Source of the DNA: JAXMHQ01 sp046346665
GTDB taxonomy: Bacteria > Verrucomicrobiota > Verrucomicrobiia > Limisphaerales > JAXMHQ01
NCBI GenBank assembly: GCA_046346665.1
Contig: JAXMHQ010000043.1
Span: forward strand, 1 to 37,387
Direction: 5' to 3'
DNA: 37,387 nt
Below, piece after piece: positions 25,705 through 33,105 of the stretch (position 1 is its first letter; each line of letters opens with the position of its first letter). Made by a program: the position numbers and the translations under genes. Under the pieces are notes generated by a model. It saw nothing but the letters and a program-made list of their open reading frames with translations. It was not told the DNA's origin and made no database searches.

Positions 25705-26490
25705 ATGAAATTCTTCCCTATTTTGATTTTCGCCGCATGCTCCCCATTTGTCGCCTCGGCTGACTTATCCACCGGCCTCGTTGCATTTTACGCCTTCGAT
25801 GGCAATGGTGCCGATTCCTCCAGTTCTGGACTGAATTTGGTAAATCATTCTGTGACTTATCAATCCGGTCTTCATGGCCAAGCGGCTTCTTTTGACGGGC
25901 TCCACAGCTATTACGAGACCGCGCAGTCCTTTCCGCTAATCGGCAATTCCTCCCGTACCATGGATGTTTGGCTTTACGCCAACAGCTTTTCTGGTTTTCA
26001 GAGCGTTTTTCAATATGGAGATTATAACCAGCTTGGCGGTATCTGGGGAATGAACGTCCTTCCTCCTTCGAGCGGTGTTGTTTATGCCAACTTCGGCAAC
26101 ATCGTCGTGTCCAGCCAACCCAATCACACTGCCTACGGTACGGGCCAATGGTTTAACCTGGCTGCGTCTTACGATGGATCGACTCATGCCACACGAATTT
26201 ATATTAATGGGATGTATGTCGGCGGGGACCTTATTCTCGGAACAACCGCCTCAGGCCTGAACACCACCAGCGGTCCCTTGGACATTGGTTACAACGCCCC
26301 TGGATTCCCCATTACGGGCAACCAGTGGTATTCAGCCTGGAACGGGCTCATGGACGATCTCCGGATTTACAATCGAGCCCTGACTGACTCTGAAATTGCC
26401 CAGCTCGCCATCGTGCCGGAACCTTCCTCCATTGCGTTGCTGACCCTGGGCTTGCTGGTGGTGCGCGCGCGAAGCGGGCTTAGGAAATAA
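25705..26490 (+). CDS. LamG-domain PEP-CTERM protein (A)
   Basis: 261 residues from ATG 25705. Signal peptide MKFFPILIFAACSPFVASAD, a single LamG/concanavalin-like domain starting GLVAFYAFDGNGADSSSSG and including SRTMDVWLYAN, TGQWFNLAASYDGSTHATRI, and closing with NGLMDDLRIYNRALTDSEIA. The tail is VPEPSSIALLTLGLLVV then RARSGLRK, a PEP-CTERM signal. Its design and many residues are shared with the minus-strand gene at 27407-28204. It is visibly richer in A and T than the metabolic genes of the window. Expected to be exported and bound to, or processed at, the cell surface. Confidence 0.85.
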   Translation: MKFFPILIFAACSPFVASADLSTGLVAFYAFDGNGADSSSSGLNLVNHSVTYQSGLHGQAASFDGLHSYYETAQSFPLIGNSSRTMDVWLYANSFSGFQSVFQYGDYNQLGGIWGMNVLPPSSGVVYANFGNIVVSSQPNHTAYGTGQWFNLAASYDGSTHATRIYINGMYVGGDLILGTTASGLNTTSGPLDIGYNAPGFPITGNQWYSAWNGLMDDLRIYNRALTDSEIAQLAIVPEPSSIALLTLGLLVVRARSGLRK

Positions 26491-26541
26491 GCAACCCTGG
26501 TTCGCGCACGCGATTCGCTGCCCAAAAAGCACCACTTTGCC

Positions 26542-27345
26542 CTAACCGCGCCGGCGATAGGCGGCGAAGGCTCCCAGTCCGGCCATCACCAGGGCGGCGG
26601 AGCTCGGCTCCGGCACCAGGTAACCCGTTGCGTTGCCGATCGACGCATTCAGGCCCTCGACATATGGGGCGTTGCCCGGGCCGTAATACCATCCCAATTG
26701 CAGGTCCAACTTGAAGCCGTTCGCCGCCGTCATGCTGATAACCGGTGATTGCGGCGGATTGTAATATCCCCCGGGAATGGACGCACCGGTGAGGCTGATT
26801 GTGCTCAGGTCGCCGGATACCGTTGTTCTGTCATAAAGGCCGTAGGGAACGTAGGGCGCATCCAACGAATAGCCAAACGTCCCGCTGTAAGTTTGGCCGC
26901 CGGTCACAAGCGAATAGGACCCCGAGAACGACCCCAGGCTCGTCATGAACTCAGGCACGTAATAGACGCCATTGTTGTAGGTCGCCTGGTGAGTGCCCGA
27001 ATCAAAGGGCAAAACACCCCCAGTCGGAGCAAGGTGCACCGTCAAGGTGCCGGTCACCGCTTGTCCATTGACGGTCTGGCTCTGATTCATCACGATCCCC
27101 GAGGCCGACGGCGTATAGGTCATCGATCCCGCCTGGCGGACCGTGTGGCCCACCGGGTCCAAGTATACGTTTTCCGAAAGGGTGTTGAGATTGAGCTGGA
27201 ACGATCCCGTGCCTCCGCTCGTCGCGTCCAGGTTGTTTGCTGTCATGCTCAACGATCCCCCGATGGGGATACTGACCTGGTATTGTTGGGCCGGAAGGGT
27301 TAAGGGCAGGGCGAAAGCTGCCGCAAGAGTCATGAGCGATTTCAT
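26542..27345 (-). CDS. PEP-CTERM protein of an unrecognised beta-rich family (member 2)
   Basis: 267 residues from ATG 27345 (MKSLMTLAAAFALPLTLPAQ, a signal peptide). The body contains ENVYLDPVGHTVRQAGSMTY and YSLVTGGQTYSGTFGYS, closely matching the same stretches of the gene at 23781-24641, in the same order and spacing. The C-terminus is YLVPEPSSAALVMAGLGAFA then AYRRRG, a PEP-CTERM signal. No catalytic motif is visible. It converges with the LamG gene at 25705 and follows the LamG gene at 27407 by 61 bases on the same strand. Confidence 0.8.
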   Translation of the reverse strand: MKSLMTLAAAFALPLTLPAQQYQVSIPIGGSLSMTANNLDATSGGTGSFQLNLNTLSENVYLDPVGHTVRQAGSMTYTPSASGIVMNQSQTVNGQAVTGTLTVHLAPTGGVLPFDSGTHQATYNNGVYYVPEFMTSLGSFSGSYSLVTGGQTYSGTFGYSLDAPYVPYGLYDRTTVSGDLSTISLTGASIPGGYYNPPQSPVISMTAANGFKLDLQLGWYYGPGNAPYVEGLNASIGNATGYLVPEPSSAALVMAGLGAFAAYRRRG

Positions 27346-27406
27346 ATTTATGGTGGTTGGGTTATCCAATCCTTACAGACAACTGGTATTGATTAGAATT
27401 AAGGTG

Positions 27407-28204
27407 TCAAGCGCAGGAACACCGCCGGATGGCGTTGCGGCGGATACCGAATGTCAACAGGGCGAGCATCACGACTGAAAGGCTGGCCGGCTCAGGCACC
27501 GTTGCCAACTGGGCCATCTCGGATGCGGAAAGAGTTCGGTTGTAGATCCGAAGGTCATCCATCAAGCCGTCCCAAGGGGAATACCACACATCCGAATACG
27601 GAGTATGAGTAAGATCGATATTACCCACGGTAAGAAGCCCGCTTGCAGTGTTAACGTTTGACGCATCGCCGATGGCTAATGCCCCACCGACGTACGTTCC
27701 ATTAATATAGAAGCTGACGGTTCGGGTGCTGCCATCGTAGACCTCGCCCAGGTTGAACCATTGTCCGGTCCCATATGCATTTGGAGTCGGAGTGCTCGCA
27801 AAACCAACCCAGTGCGAGTTTTGAAACACTTCGCCTTGCGAGGGCGGTAGCAGGCACAAGGCCCAACTGTTGCCGGGAGCGTTCCACGTCCCCCATTGCA
27901 GGATGTTTTTGTAGTTCCAATAGCTGTTTGCGTTCAGCCAGACGTCCACGGTGCGGGAACCATTGCCGGTGATCGGGAAATTGTCGGTCGTCTGGAAATA
28001 GCTGGTGTTGCCATTGAACGCCGCCGCCTGGCCGAATAATCCCGTGGTGTATGTCGCGCTGTGCGCCGTCAGGTTCAGTCCCGAGCCCGCCGAGTTATTA
28101 CCGTTTCCGTCAAAGGTATATTCGGCGACCAGGCCCGAATTGATGTCAGCCAGGGCGGCAACCGGCAGCAAGGGCAGCAGATAGATCGCGGTGCGGAGGT
28201 TCAT
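27407..28204 (-). CDS. LamG-domain PEP-CTERM protein (B)
   Basis: 265 residues. ATG 28204 has AAGGA five bases upstream (28210-28214 on the minus strand). Signal peptide MNLRTAIYLLPLLPVAALAD, then a LamG domain opening GLVAEYTFDGNGNNSAGSG, with SRTVDVWLNAN, GTGQWFNLGEVYDGSTRTV and DGLMDDLRIYNRTLSASEMA. The C-terminal TVPEPASLSVVMLALLTFGI is followed by a longer basic, Cys-containing tail (RRNAIRRCSCA) than is usual for PEP-CTERM. It is clearly a paralogue of the protein at 25705-26490 and may be cotranscribed with the PEP-CTERM gene at 26542. Confidence 0.85.
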   Translation of the reverse strand: MNLRTAIYLLPLLPVAALADINSGLVAEYTFDGNGNNSAGSGLNLTAHSATYTTGLFGQAAAFNGNTSYFQTTDNFPITGNGSRTVDVWLNANSYWNYKNILQWGTWNAPGNSWALCLLPPSQGEVFQNSHWVGFASTPTPNAYGTGQWFNLGEVYDGSTRTVSFYINGTYVGGALAIGDASNVNTASGLLTVGNIDLTHTPYSDVWYSPWDGLMDDLRIYNRTLSASEMAQLATVPEPASLSVVMLALLTFGIRRNAIRRCSCA

Positions 28205-28345
28205 AAGATTCCTTGGTTTTGATTGTAAATTAAACGGCCTTCTTGCGGTTCGAAAGCTACTGCAGGTATTGCCGCCCGGCCCCGGAAAGTCAAGAATGTT
28301 TCCACTAAGTTAGGCAAAGCGGGAATAGTACGGAGAGGCCTGTTT

Positions 28346-28640
28346 AACCACGAATGAACGCGAATCAACGCGAACGGGACTTAACGCAGGCGCTGGGAAT
28401 GCCGAGTCGCCGAAAGGTGGTCGGCGATTTACGAATCCTAAAGCGGTTTAACATAAACCGTAGCCGCAGGTAGGGACGCCGCGCTGCGGCGTCCGCGGTC
28501 GGCGCAGCGCGCCGACCCTACCTTTTGCGGCTACGACATTTCTTAAGCCGCTCTAAAGCGCAGGCTGGGCAGCCTGCGACACGGCAGGCCGGGCGGCCTG
28601 CGCTACGGATGTTCGCGTCCATTGGCGTCCATTCGCGGTT
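28346..28640. repeat. Nested palindromic repeats (families F, G, H)
   Basis: The 451-base gap before hddA holds shells of inverted repeats. Outermost: 28346-28375 (AACCACGAATGAACGCGAAT...) against 28611-28640, 25 of 30 positions. Next: TAAAGCGGTTTAA at 28439-28451 against 28542-28554. Next: CGTAGCCGCA at 28459-28468 against TGCGGCTACG at 28526-28535, perfect. Innermost: a GGTAG...CCTACC element at 28469-28522 with two hairpins. A further pair of hairpins (CAGGCTGGGCAGCCTG, CAGGCCGGGCGGCCTG) fills 28558-28606. No gene is seen in this stretch. Confidence 0.75.
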
Positions 28641-28655
28641 GAATGGATTCCTGGA

Positions 28656-29639
28656 CTAATCATGCACGAAGATGATCCGGCTGCCGTGGGGTTCGAAGCG
28701 GAATTCCTGGCGGCGCAGGTCGGAGAGCGCGGCGGCGATCGCCTCGTGCCGCTCGCGGGGGGCGTAAAACATCAGGAATCCGCCGCTGCCCGCGCCCAGC
28801 AGTTTCCCTCCGACCGCGCCCGCGCGGCGCGCCTTTTCGTACCAGCCGTCGATCTGGCCGTTGCTCACGCCGCCGCTCAGGCTGCGTTTCAGCACCCAGT
28901 TTTCGTGGATGATTTCGCCGAAGGCCCGCACGTTGTTGTTCTGAAGTTCCGCCCTCAATTCCCGGGCGAGGGCCACCATCCGTTTCATCGCCTTCTGCTT
29001 CGCCCGCTCCGACGCCAGCGCCGCCTGCTGCGTCTTCAACAGCGCCGACGCGCTGCGCGTGAGCCCGGTGTAGAACACGATCGTGTCCTCCTGCAGCCGC
29101 CGCACCGTCTCCCGCTTGCACAGGATCGGTTCCACGGTCACGGTGTCGTCGGGGTGGAACTCGATGAAATTGAACCCGCCGAATGCCGCCGCGTACTGGT
29201 CCTGTTTGCCGATCGGTTCGCCGCAGCGCTCGATCTCGATGGCGCAGCTTTCGCGCGCCAGTTTTTCGGCCCCGGCATGGCGCTGCGCATACGCGTGCAG
29301 CGCGTTCAACAGCCCGACCGTGAACGAGCTGGACGAGCCCAGCCCGGTTCCCTTCGCCGGAATGTCCGCGATGGACGTGATCTCGACCCCGCCGGTGACG
29401 CCGAGCATCAGCATCGCCTCGCGGACCAGCGGGTGGCGGATGCGCGCCACCGTCCGGGCTTCTTCCGTCCGCGAATAGCTCACCCGGATGCGTTCGTCGA
29501 ATTTCTTGTTCACCGTCACGTAGATGAACTTGTCGATGGCGGTCGACACCACGGCGCCGCCGTGCCGTCGATAAAACACCGGCAGGTCGCTGCCGCCGCC
29601 CACGAAACTCATGCGCAAAGGCGTCTTGCTGATAATCAT
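28656..29639 (-). CDS. hddA: D-glycero-alpha-D-manno-heptose 7-phosphate kinase (GHMP family)
   Basis: 327 residues. Phosphorylates heptose-7-phosphate at C1 in the GDP-heptose route. Seen: N-terminal SKTPLRMSFVGGGSDLP as in HddA/fucokinase-type GHMP kinases, the ATP loop PAKGTGLGSSSSFTVGLLNA, EIERCGEPIGKQDQYAAAFG, and the C-terminal GAVGGKLLGAGSGGFLMFY. ATG 29639 overlaps the stop of the upstream fusion gene by four bases (ATGA), so it is the last gene of a tight minus-strand operon. The heptose reading is favoured over other GHMP substrates because gmhB, a nucleotidyltransferase and gmhA stand beside it. Confidence 0.88.
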   Translation of the reverse strand: MIISKTPLRMSFVGGGSDLPVFYRRHGGAVVSTAIDKFIYVTVNKKFDERIRVSYSRTEEARTVARIRHPLVREAMLMLGVTGGVEITSIADIPAKGTGLGSSSSFTVGLLNALHAYAQRHAGAEKLARESCAIEIERCGEPIGKQDQYAAAFGGFNFIEFHPDDTVTVEPILCKRETVRRLQEDTIVFYTGLTRSASALLKTQQAALASERAKQKAMKRMVALARELRAELQNNNVRAFGEIIHENWVLKRSLSGGVSNGQIDGWYEKARRAGAVGGKLLGAGSGGFLMFYAPRERHEAIAAALSDLRRQEFRFEPHGSRIIFVHD

Positions 29640-30970
29640 TCGCGTCCCGTCTGTTGAGAGTTCAAAATCAAATGCACCGCCGAGTTCAGCCCATCCACCG
29701 CCGCGTCCGGCGCCGCCGTGTATTTGCCGTCGCGCCCGCCGCTCCCGGTCGCGACGAGAATTGATCGCACCCCGGCGTTCTTCGCCGTTTGCAGGTCGGT
29801 AGTGGTGTCCCCGACCAGCCAGGAGGATTTCAAATCGATGTTCAAATCCCGGACGGCCTGGCGGATCATGCCGGTTTCCGGCTTCCGGCAGTCGCAACGG
29901 ATCTTCAATTCCGGCCGTTCGCCTGGAAATCCCTTTTCGGGATGATGCGGGCAAAAATAGATGCGGTCGAGGAAGGCGTGTTCGCGTCCGAGCAGGGTTT
30001 CGAGTTTGTTATGAATTTCCTGCAACCCGGCCTCGGTGCACCAGCCCTTGGCAATGACGGGCTGGTTGGTGATGAGCACGACGCGCCAGCCGGCGTGGTT
30101 GAGCCGGTGAATCGCCTGCGCCGCGCCCGGCAGCAGTTCCAGCTCCTCCGGCCGCCGCAGGCAATCGCGGTCCGGGATCACCGTGCCGTCGCGGTCGAGG
30201 AAGACGGCGCGTTGCGGGACATCCAGGCTGCCGCGCGCCACGACGCCGGCCGCGTACTCTGCGCTGATCCGGTCGTAACGTTCAGGCGTCCCGATGTCCT
30301 TGATGTATTCGGGCGAATTGTAGCCGTAAAGCGCGGCGCCGTTCCGAACCATGGCCGGAAACACGTGCTTGCCGAAATCCAGCAGGCGCTCCCGCGGCGC
30401 GGCAGGCGATGACATCAGCCTCTTCAGCGGCGCCTTTTCGAGCACGTAAAGGGCGGCATTCACCAGGTTCCGGCGCCAGGCCCCGGGCGGGTGGGGCCGA
30501 TTGTGAAACGCCACCACGCGGGAATCCGCGTCCAGCTCCACGAGGTCGGAATCGAGCGGATGATCGTTCGGATGCAGCAGAAGGGTTGCGGCGCCGCCGT
30601 GTTGTTCGTGGAACGATTCCATCCGTGCCAGGTCCACGTTGACCAGGGTGTCGCCGTAGAGCATGGCGAATCGGTCCGCCAATTCCTCCAGCCGGGCGAG
30701 CACGGCGCCGGCGGTGCCGAGCGGTTCGCGTTCGACGAAGTGCCGGATGCGGACGTTCCAGCGGGCGCCGTCGCCGAAGTGATGTTCGATGAGGTCGGCG
30801 CGGTAATGGACGAAGAAGACGATGTCGGTGAATCCGTGGCGGCGGGCCAGCTCCACCTGGTGTTCCAACAGGGGCTTGCCCCCGACGGGGATCATGGGCT
30901 TGGGCAAATCGCCCAGGCGATCCTTCAGTCGCGTCCCCTGTCCGCCCGCCAGGATGACGACCTGCTTCAT
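29636..30970 (-). CDS. Fusion: heptose-1-phosphate nucleotidyltransferase (HddC-like) + heptose bisphosphate phosphatase (GmhB)
   Basis: 444 residues with two enzymes. Residues 1-240: sugar nucleotidyltransferase (VVILAGGQGTRLKDRLGDLP with PKPM, LYGDTLVNVDL, VNAALYVLEK, GTPERYD), expected to make GDP-heptose from heptose-1-phosphate. Residues ~250-435: HAD phosphatase of the GmhB type, with nucleophile D259 and acid D261 in FLDRDGT, ITNQP, zinc ligands C340, H342, C359 and C361, and LVGDTTTDLQTAKNAG. GmhB removes the C7 phosphate. The fusion thus holds consecutive steps flanking the hddA reaction. It overlaps both neighbours by ATGA. Nucleotide specificity (GDP rather than ADP) is inferred from hddA. 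Confidence 0.88.
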   Translation of the reverse strand: MKQVVILAGGQGTRLKDRLGDLPKPMIPVGGKPLLEHQVELARRHGFTDIVFFVHYRADLIEHHFGDGARWNVRIRHFVEREPLGTAGAVLARLEELADRFAMLYGDTLVNVDLARMESFHEQHGGAATLLLHPNDHPLDSDLVELDADSRVVAFHNRPHPPGAWRRNLVNAALYVLEKAPLKRLMSSPAAPRERLLDFGKHVFPAMVRNGAALYGYNSPEYIKDIGTPERYDRISAEYAAGVVARGSLDVPQRAVFLDRDGTVIPDRDCLRRPEELELLPGAAQAIHRLNHAGWRVVLITNQPVIAKGWCTEAGLQEIHNKLETLLGREHAFLDRIYFCPHHPEKGFPGERPELKIRCDCRKPETGMIRQAVRDLNIDLKSSWLVGDTTTDLQTAKNAGVRSILVATGSGGRDGKYTAAPDAAVDGLNSAVHLILNSQQTGRE

Positions 30971-31938
30971 GCCTTCAGGAGCGCGAGGTTTTCGCGAATG
31001 GCGCGTTCGACGGCTTCGTTGGACGTCAGTTTCGGGTGCCAGCCGGCGGACTTGAGTTTCGCGATGGAGTAGCTGAATTTGGAGACGTCGCCGACCCAGC
31101 CCTTGTTTCCGCCGGTGTAGTGGATCCGGGCGCCGGGCGCGGCCGCGCGGACGGTCGCTTCGGCCATGAACCGGACGGTGGTGGCGGTTTTCTCCGGGGC
31201 GATGTTGAACACGTTAAGCCGATCGCCGCAATGCTGATAGAGGTGAACCATCGCATCCACCAGTTCGCTCACGTGCAGGTAAGGCTTTTCCTGGGAACCG
31301 TCCCCGAGCACCTCCAGCTCCGCCGGGTTGCGCCGGAGTTTTTTCAGAAAATCATAAATGGCCCCGTGCGTCGCGCGCGGTCCGACGACGTTCGGGAAAC
31401 GAAAAATCCAGGCGCGTTTGAGGAACCGTTCCAGCGCCGCGGTGAGGATTCCCTCCGAAGCCAGTTTCATGGCGCCGTAGTTCGAAATGGGATGCAGCGG
31501 CCCGCTGTTCTCCGTGAGTTCCCCGGGCAGCTCGCCGTAGATGGCCGATGTCGATGCGAACACGATCTCCGGAATTCCCAGCGCTTCCATCGCGCCAAGC
31601 GTGTGATAGGTCGTTAGGAACGTTCGGGTGAGATCGACTTCCGGGTTGCGCACGCCGGCAGGGATGTCGGAGTTCGCGGCCAGGTGCCAGACGGTTTGGA
31701 TCGGGCCGTTCTTCCGCTGGTCTTCCAGGCAGGATTTCAATGCGCCCGGCTGGTTGAGGTCGAGTTCGAGCAGCTCAAATCGGGTGGACGCGAGCGCCTC
31801 GGAAAGATTATCGCGCCGGCCGAGCGACAGGTCGTCGATTCCGAGCACCCGGTGGCCGAGACCCAGGAGGCGGTCGACGAGATGGCTGCCGATGAATCCC
31901 GCCGCGCCGGTGACCAGGTGTTGTTGTTCCGTTGCCAT
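30967..31938 (-). CDS. NAD-dependent sugar-nucleotide epimerase/dehydratase (extended SDR)
   Basis: 323 residues from ATG 31938 (MATEQQHLVTGAAGFIGSHL). Rossmann motif TGAAGFIGSH, active-site Ser in VFASTSAIYG and the YxxxK pair in SNYGAMKLASE; FRFPNVVGPRATHG and SQEKPYLHVSELVDAM are typical of UDP-glucose-4-epimerase-like SDRs. It leads the operon with the nucleotidyltransferase-phosphatase and hddA, joined by an ATGA overlap. Its place suggests it acts on the GDP-heptose formed by the operon or on another sugar nucleotide of the same glycan; the exact substrate cannot be told. An upstream ATG at 31986 would add residues read from the edge of the repeat array and is rejected. Confidence 0.88.
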   Translation of the reverse strand: MATEQQHLVTGAAGFIGSHLVDRLLGLGHRVLGIDDLSLGRRDNLSEALASTRFELLELDLNQPGALKSCLEDQRKNGPIQTVWHLAANSDIPAGVRNPEVDLTRTFLTTYHTLGAMEALGIPEIVFASTSAIYGELPGELTENSGPLHPISNYGAMKLASEGILTAALERFLKRAWIFRFPNVVGPRATHGAIYDFLKKLRRNPAELEVLGDGSQEKPYLHVSELVDAMVHLYQHCGDRLNVFNIAPEKTATTVRFMAEATVRAAAPGARIHYTGGNKGWVGDVSKFSYSIAKLKSAGWHPKLTSNEAVERAIRENLALLKA

Positions 31939-31984
31939 CGTCCGCACAGGAAAGCACGGCAACGGGCAAATCTCAAGCACACAC

Positions 31985-32180
31985 ACCCGGGAGGGACGAG
32001 CTACGGGAGGGACGGGCTACGGGAGGGACGAGCTACTGCGAGTCCCAAACATCGCACCGTCGGGGGGACGAGCTACTGCGAGTCCCATTCTCCCTGATTT
32101 TTATTGGGGACTCGCGGTAGCTCGTCCCTCCCGGGTGTATTGTTGGAACGGGGACTCGCATAGCTCGTCCCTCCCGGGTG
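31985..32180. repeat. REP-like repeat array left of the RAYT gene (family D)
   Basis: It contains three GGGAGGGACGAGCTAC-type blocks, then GCGAGTCCCAAACATCGCAC, and the oppositely oriented GGGGACTCGCGGTAGCTCGT at 32106 and 32150 (44 bases apart). Each core can fold: GGGAC pairs with GTCCC, then a 2x2 mismatch, a GC pair step and a GGTA loop. The whole array recurs in the same orientation and order to the right of the transposase (32791-33057). The 325-base gap contains no gene apart from the array. Confidence 0.8.
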
Positions 32181-32263
32181 TGTGAGGTGCGTAAGGGTAG
32201 CAAATTGGTGCTGGCGTCCGGTGCGGCTCCGGTCTATTGCTTGAGCATCGAAAGGCAGGAAAT

Positions 32264-32785
32264 ATGGGCGAGGGGATTGAGCAATCGGGTGGCCGGAAAC
32301 AGAATCGCGATCTTGTGGGGCGGCGCTCATTGCCGCATCCCGCTTCCCGGGAGATGCCCAATCGAGCGATCATTCAATACATCACCTGCACTACAAAGGA
32401 TCGCAGGCGCTTGTTAACCAGGCCTGAAGTTGTTCGCGTATTGGAGTCCTGTTGGAAGCGGGCGGATCGTTGGCTCGTCGGCCGGTACGTGGTGATGCCT
32501 GATCATCTCCATTTGTTTTGCGCCCCGCGGCTGTGGCCACCCAGCTCTCTTGGCCTTTGGATGGAGTTCTGGCGATCGCAAGCGACCCGCTTCTGGCCGT
32601 ATCCCGATGAAAGACCCATCTGGCAAAAGGACTTTTTCGATCGACAACTCCGGTCGGGAGAAAGCTACTTTGAAAAATGGATGTACTTGGTCCAAAACCC
32701 TGTGGAGGCAGGACTGGTTGCCAGGTGGGAGAACTGGCCTTACCAGGGGGAAATAAACACCCTTCCGTGGCATGAACCGACGTGA
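32264..32785 (+). CDS. REP-associated tyrosine transposase (RAYT, Y1/IS200-like)
   Basis: 173 residues from ATG 32264, with AAAGG and AGGA just upstream. HUH motif H81-L-H83 in VVMPDHLHLF (metal binding) and catalytic Tyr141 in EKWMYLVQNPVEAGLV. The lead-in RSLPHPASREMPNRAIIQYI and the WPY end fit the TnpA_REP family. RAYTs are single-copy HUH nucleases thought to nick and move REP hairpins rather than themselves. Family D REP-like arrays flank it closely on both sides in direct orientation. All recognisable motifs are present and the frame is unbroken. It lies between the divergent epimerase operon and gmhA, so it interrupts the heptose locus. Confidence 0.88.
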   Translation: MGEGIEQSGGRKQNRDLVGRRSLPHPASREMPNRAIIQYITCTTKDRRRLLTRPEVVRVLESCWKRADRWLVGRYVVMPDHLHLFCAPRLWPPSSLGLWMEFWRSQATRFWPYPDERPIWQKDFFDRQLRSGESYFEKWMYLVQNPVEAGLVARWENWPYQGEINTLPWHEPT

Positions 32786-32790
32786 CCTCT

Positions 32791-33057
32791 ACGGGAGGGA
32801 CGAGCTACGGGAGGGACGAGCTACGGCGAGTCCCAAACATCGCACCGTCGGGAGGGACGAGCTACGGCGAGTCCCATTCTCCCTGATTTTGTTGGGGACT
32901 CGCGGTAGCTCGTCCCTCCCGGGTGTATTGTTGGAACGGGGACTCGCGGTAGCTCGTCCCTCCCGGGTGTGTTGTTGGAACGGGGACTCGCGGTAGCTCG
33001 TCCCTCCCGGGTGTATTGTTGGAACGGGGACTCGCATAGCTCGTCCCTCCCGGGTGT
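32791..33057. repeat. REP-like repeat array right of the RAYT gene (family D, expanded)
   Basis: This has the same block order as 31985-32180: GGGAGGGACGAGCTAC blocks, the AAACATCGCACCGTCGG spacer, CATTCTCCCTGATTTT, then GGGGACTCGCGGTAGCTCGT. The last unit begins at 32894, 32938, 32982 and 33026, an exact 44-base period with four units against two on the left. The last unit of both arrays carries the variant CTCGCATAGC. The array ends about 50 bases before gmhA. Confidence 0.85.
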
Positions 33058-33105
33058 TTTGGAATTTTTGCCTGACTTTCGGCGGATTCCGCCTATCCTG
33101 TCGTG

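Noticed and set aside
27346..27410. Promoter for the PEP-CTERM gene at 27345
   Set aside because: A TTGACA is present on the minus strand at 27410-27405, but no acceptable -10 follows at 16-18 bases, and the gene may be cotranscribed with the LamG gene upstream.
31939..31986. Epimerase start at 31986
   Set aside because: Those codons read MCVLEICPLPCFPVRT from the edge of the REP array, and the Rossmann fold starts right after ATG 31938.
32894..33057. CRISPR array
   Set aside because: Units of 44 bases follow one another directly, with no unique spacers between constant repeats, and no cas gene is present. They are tandem copies of a hairpin-forming unit.
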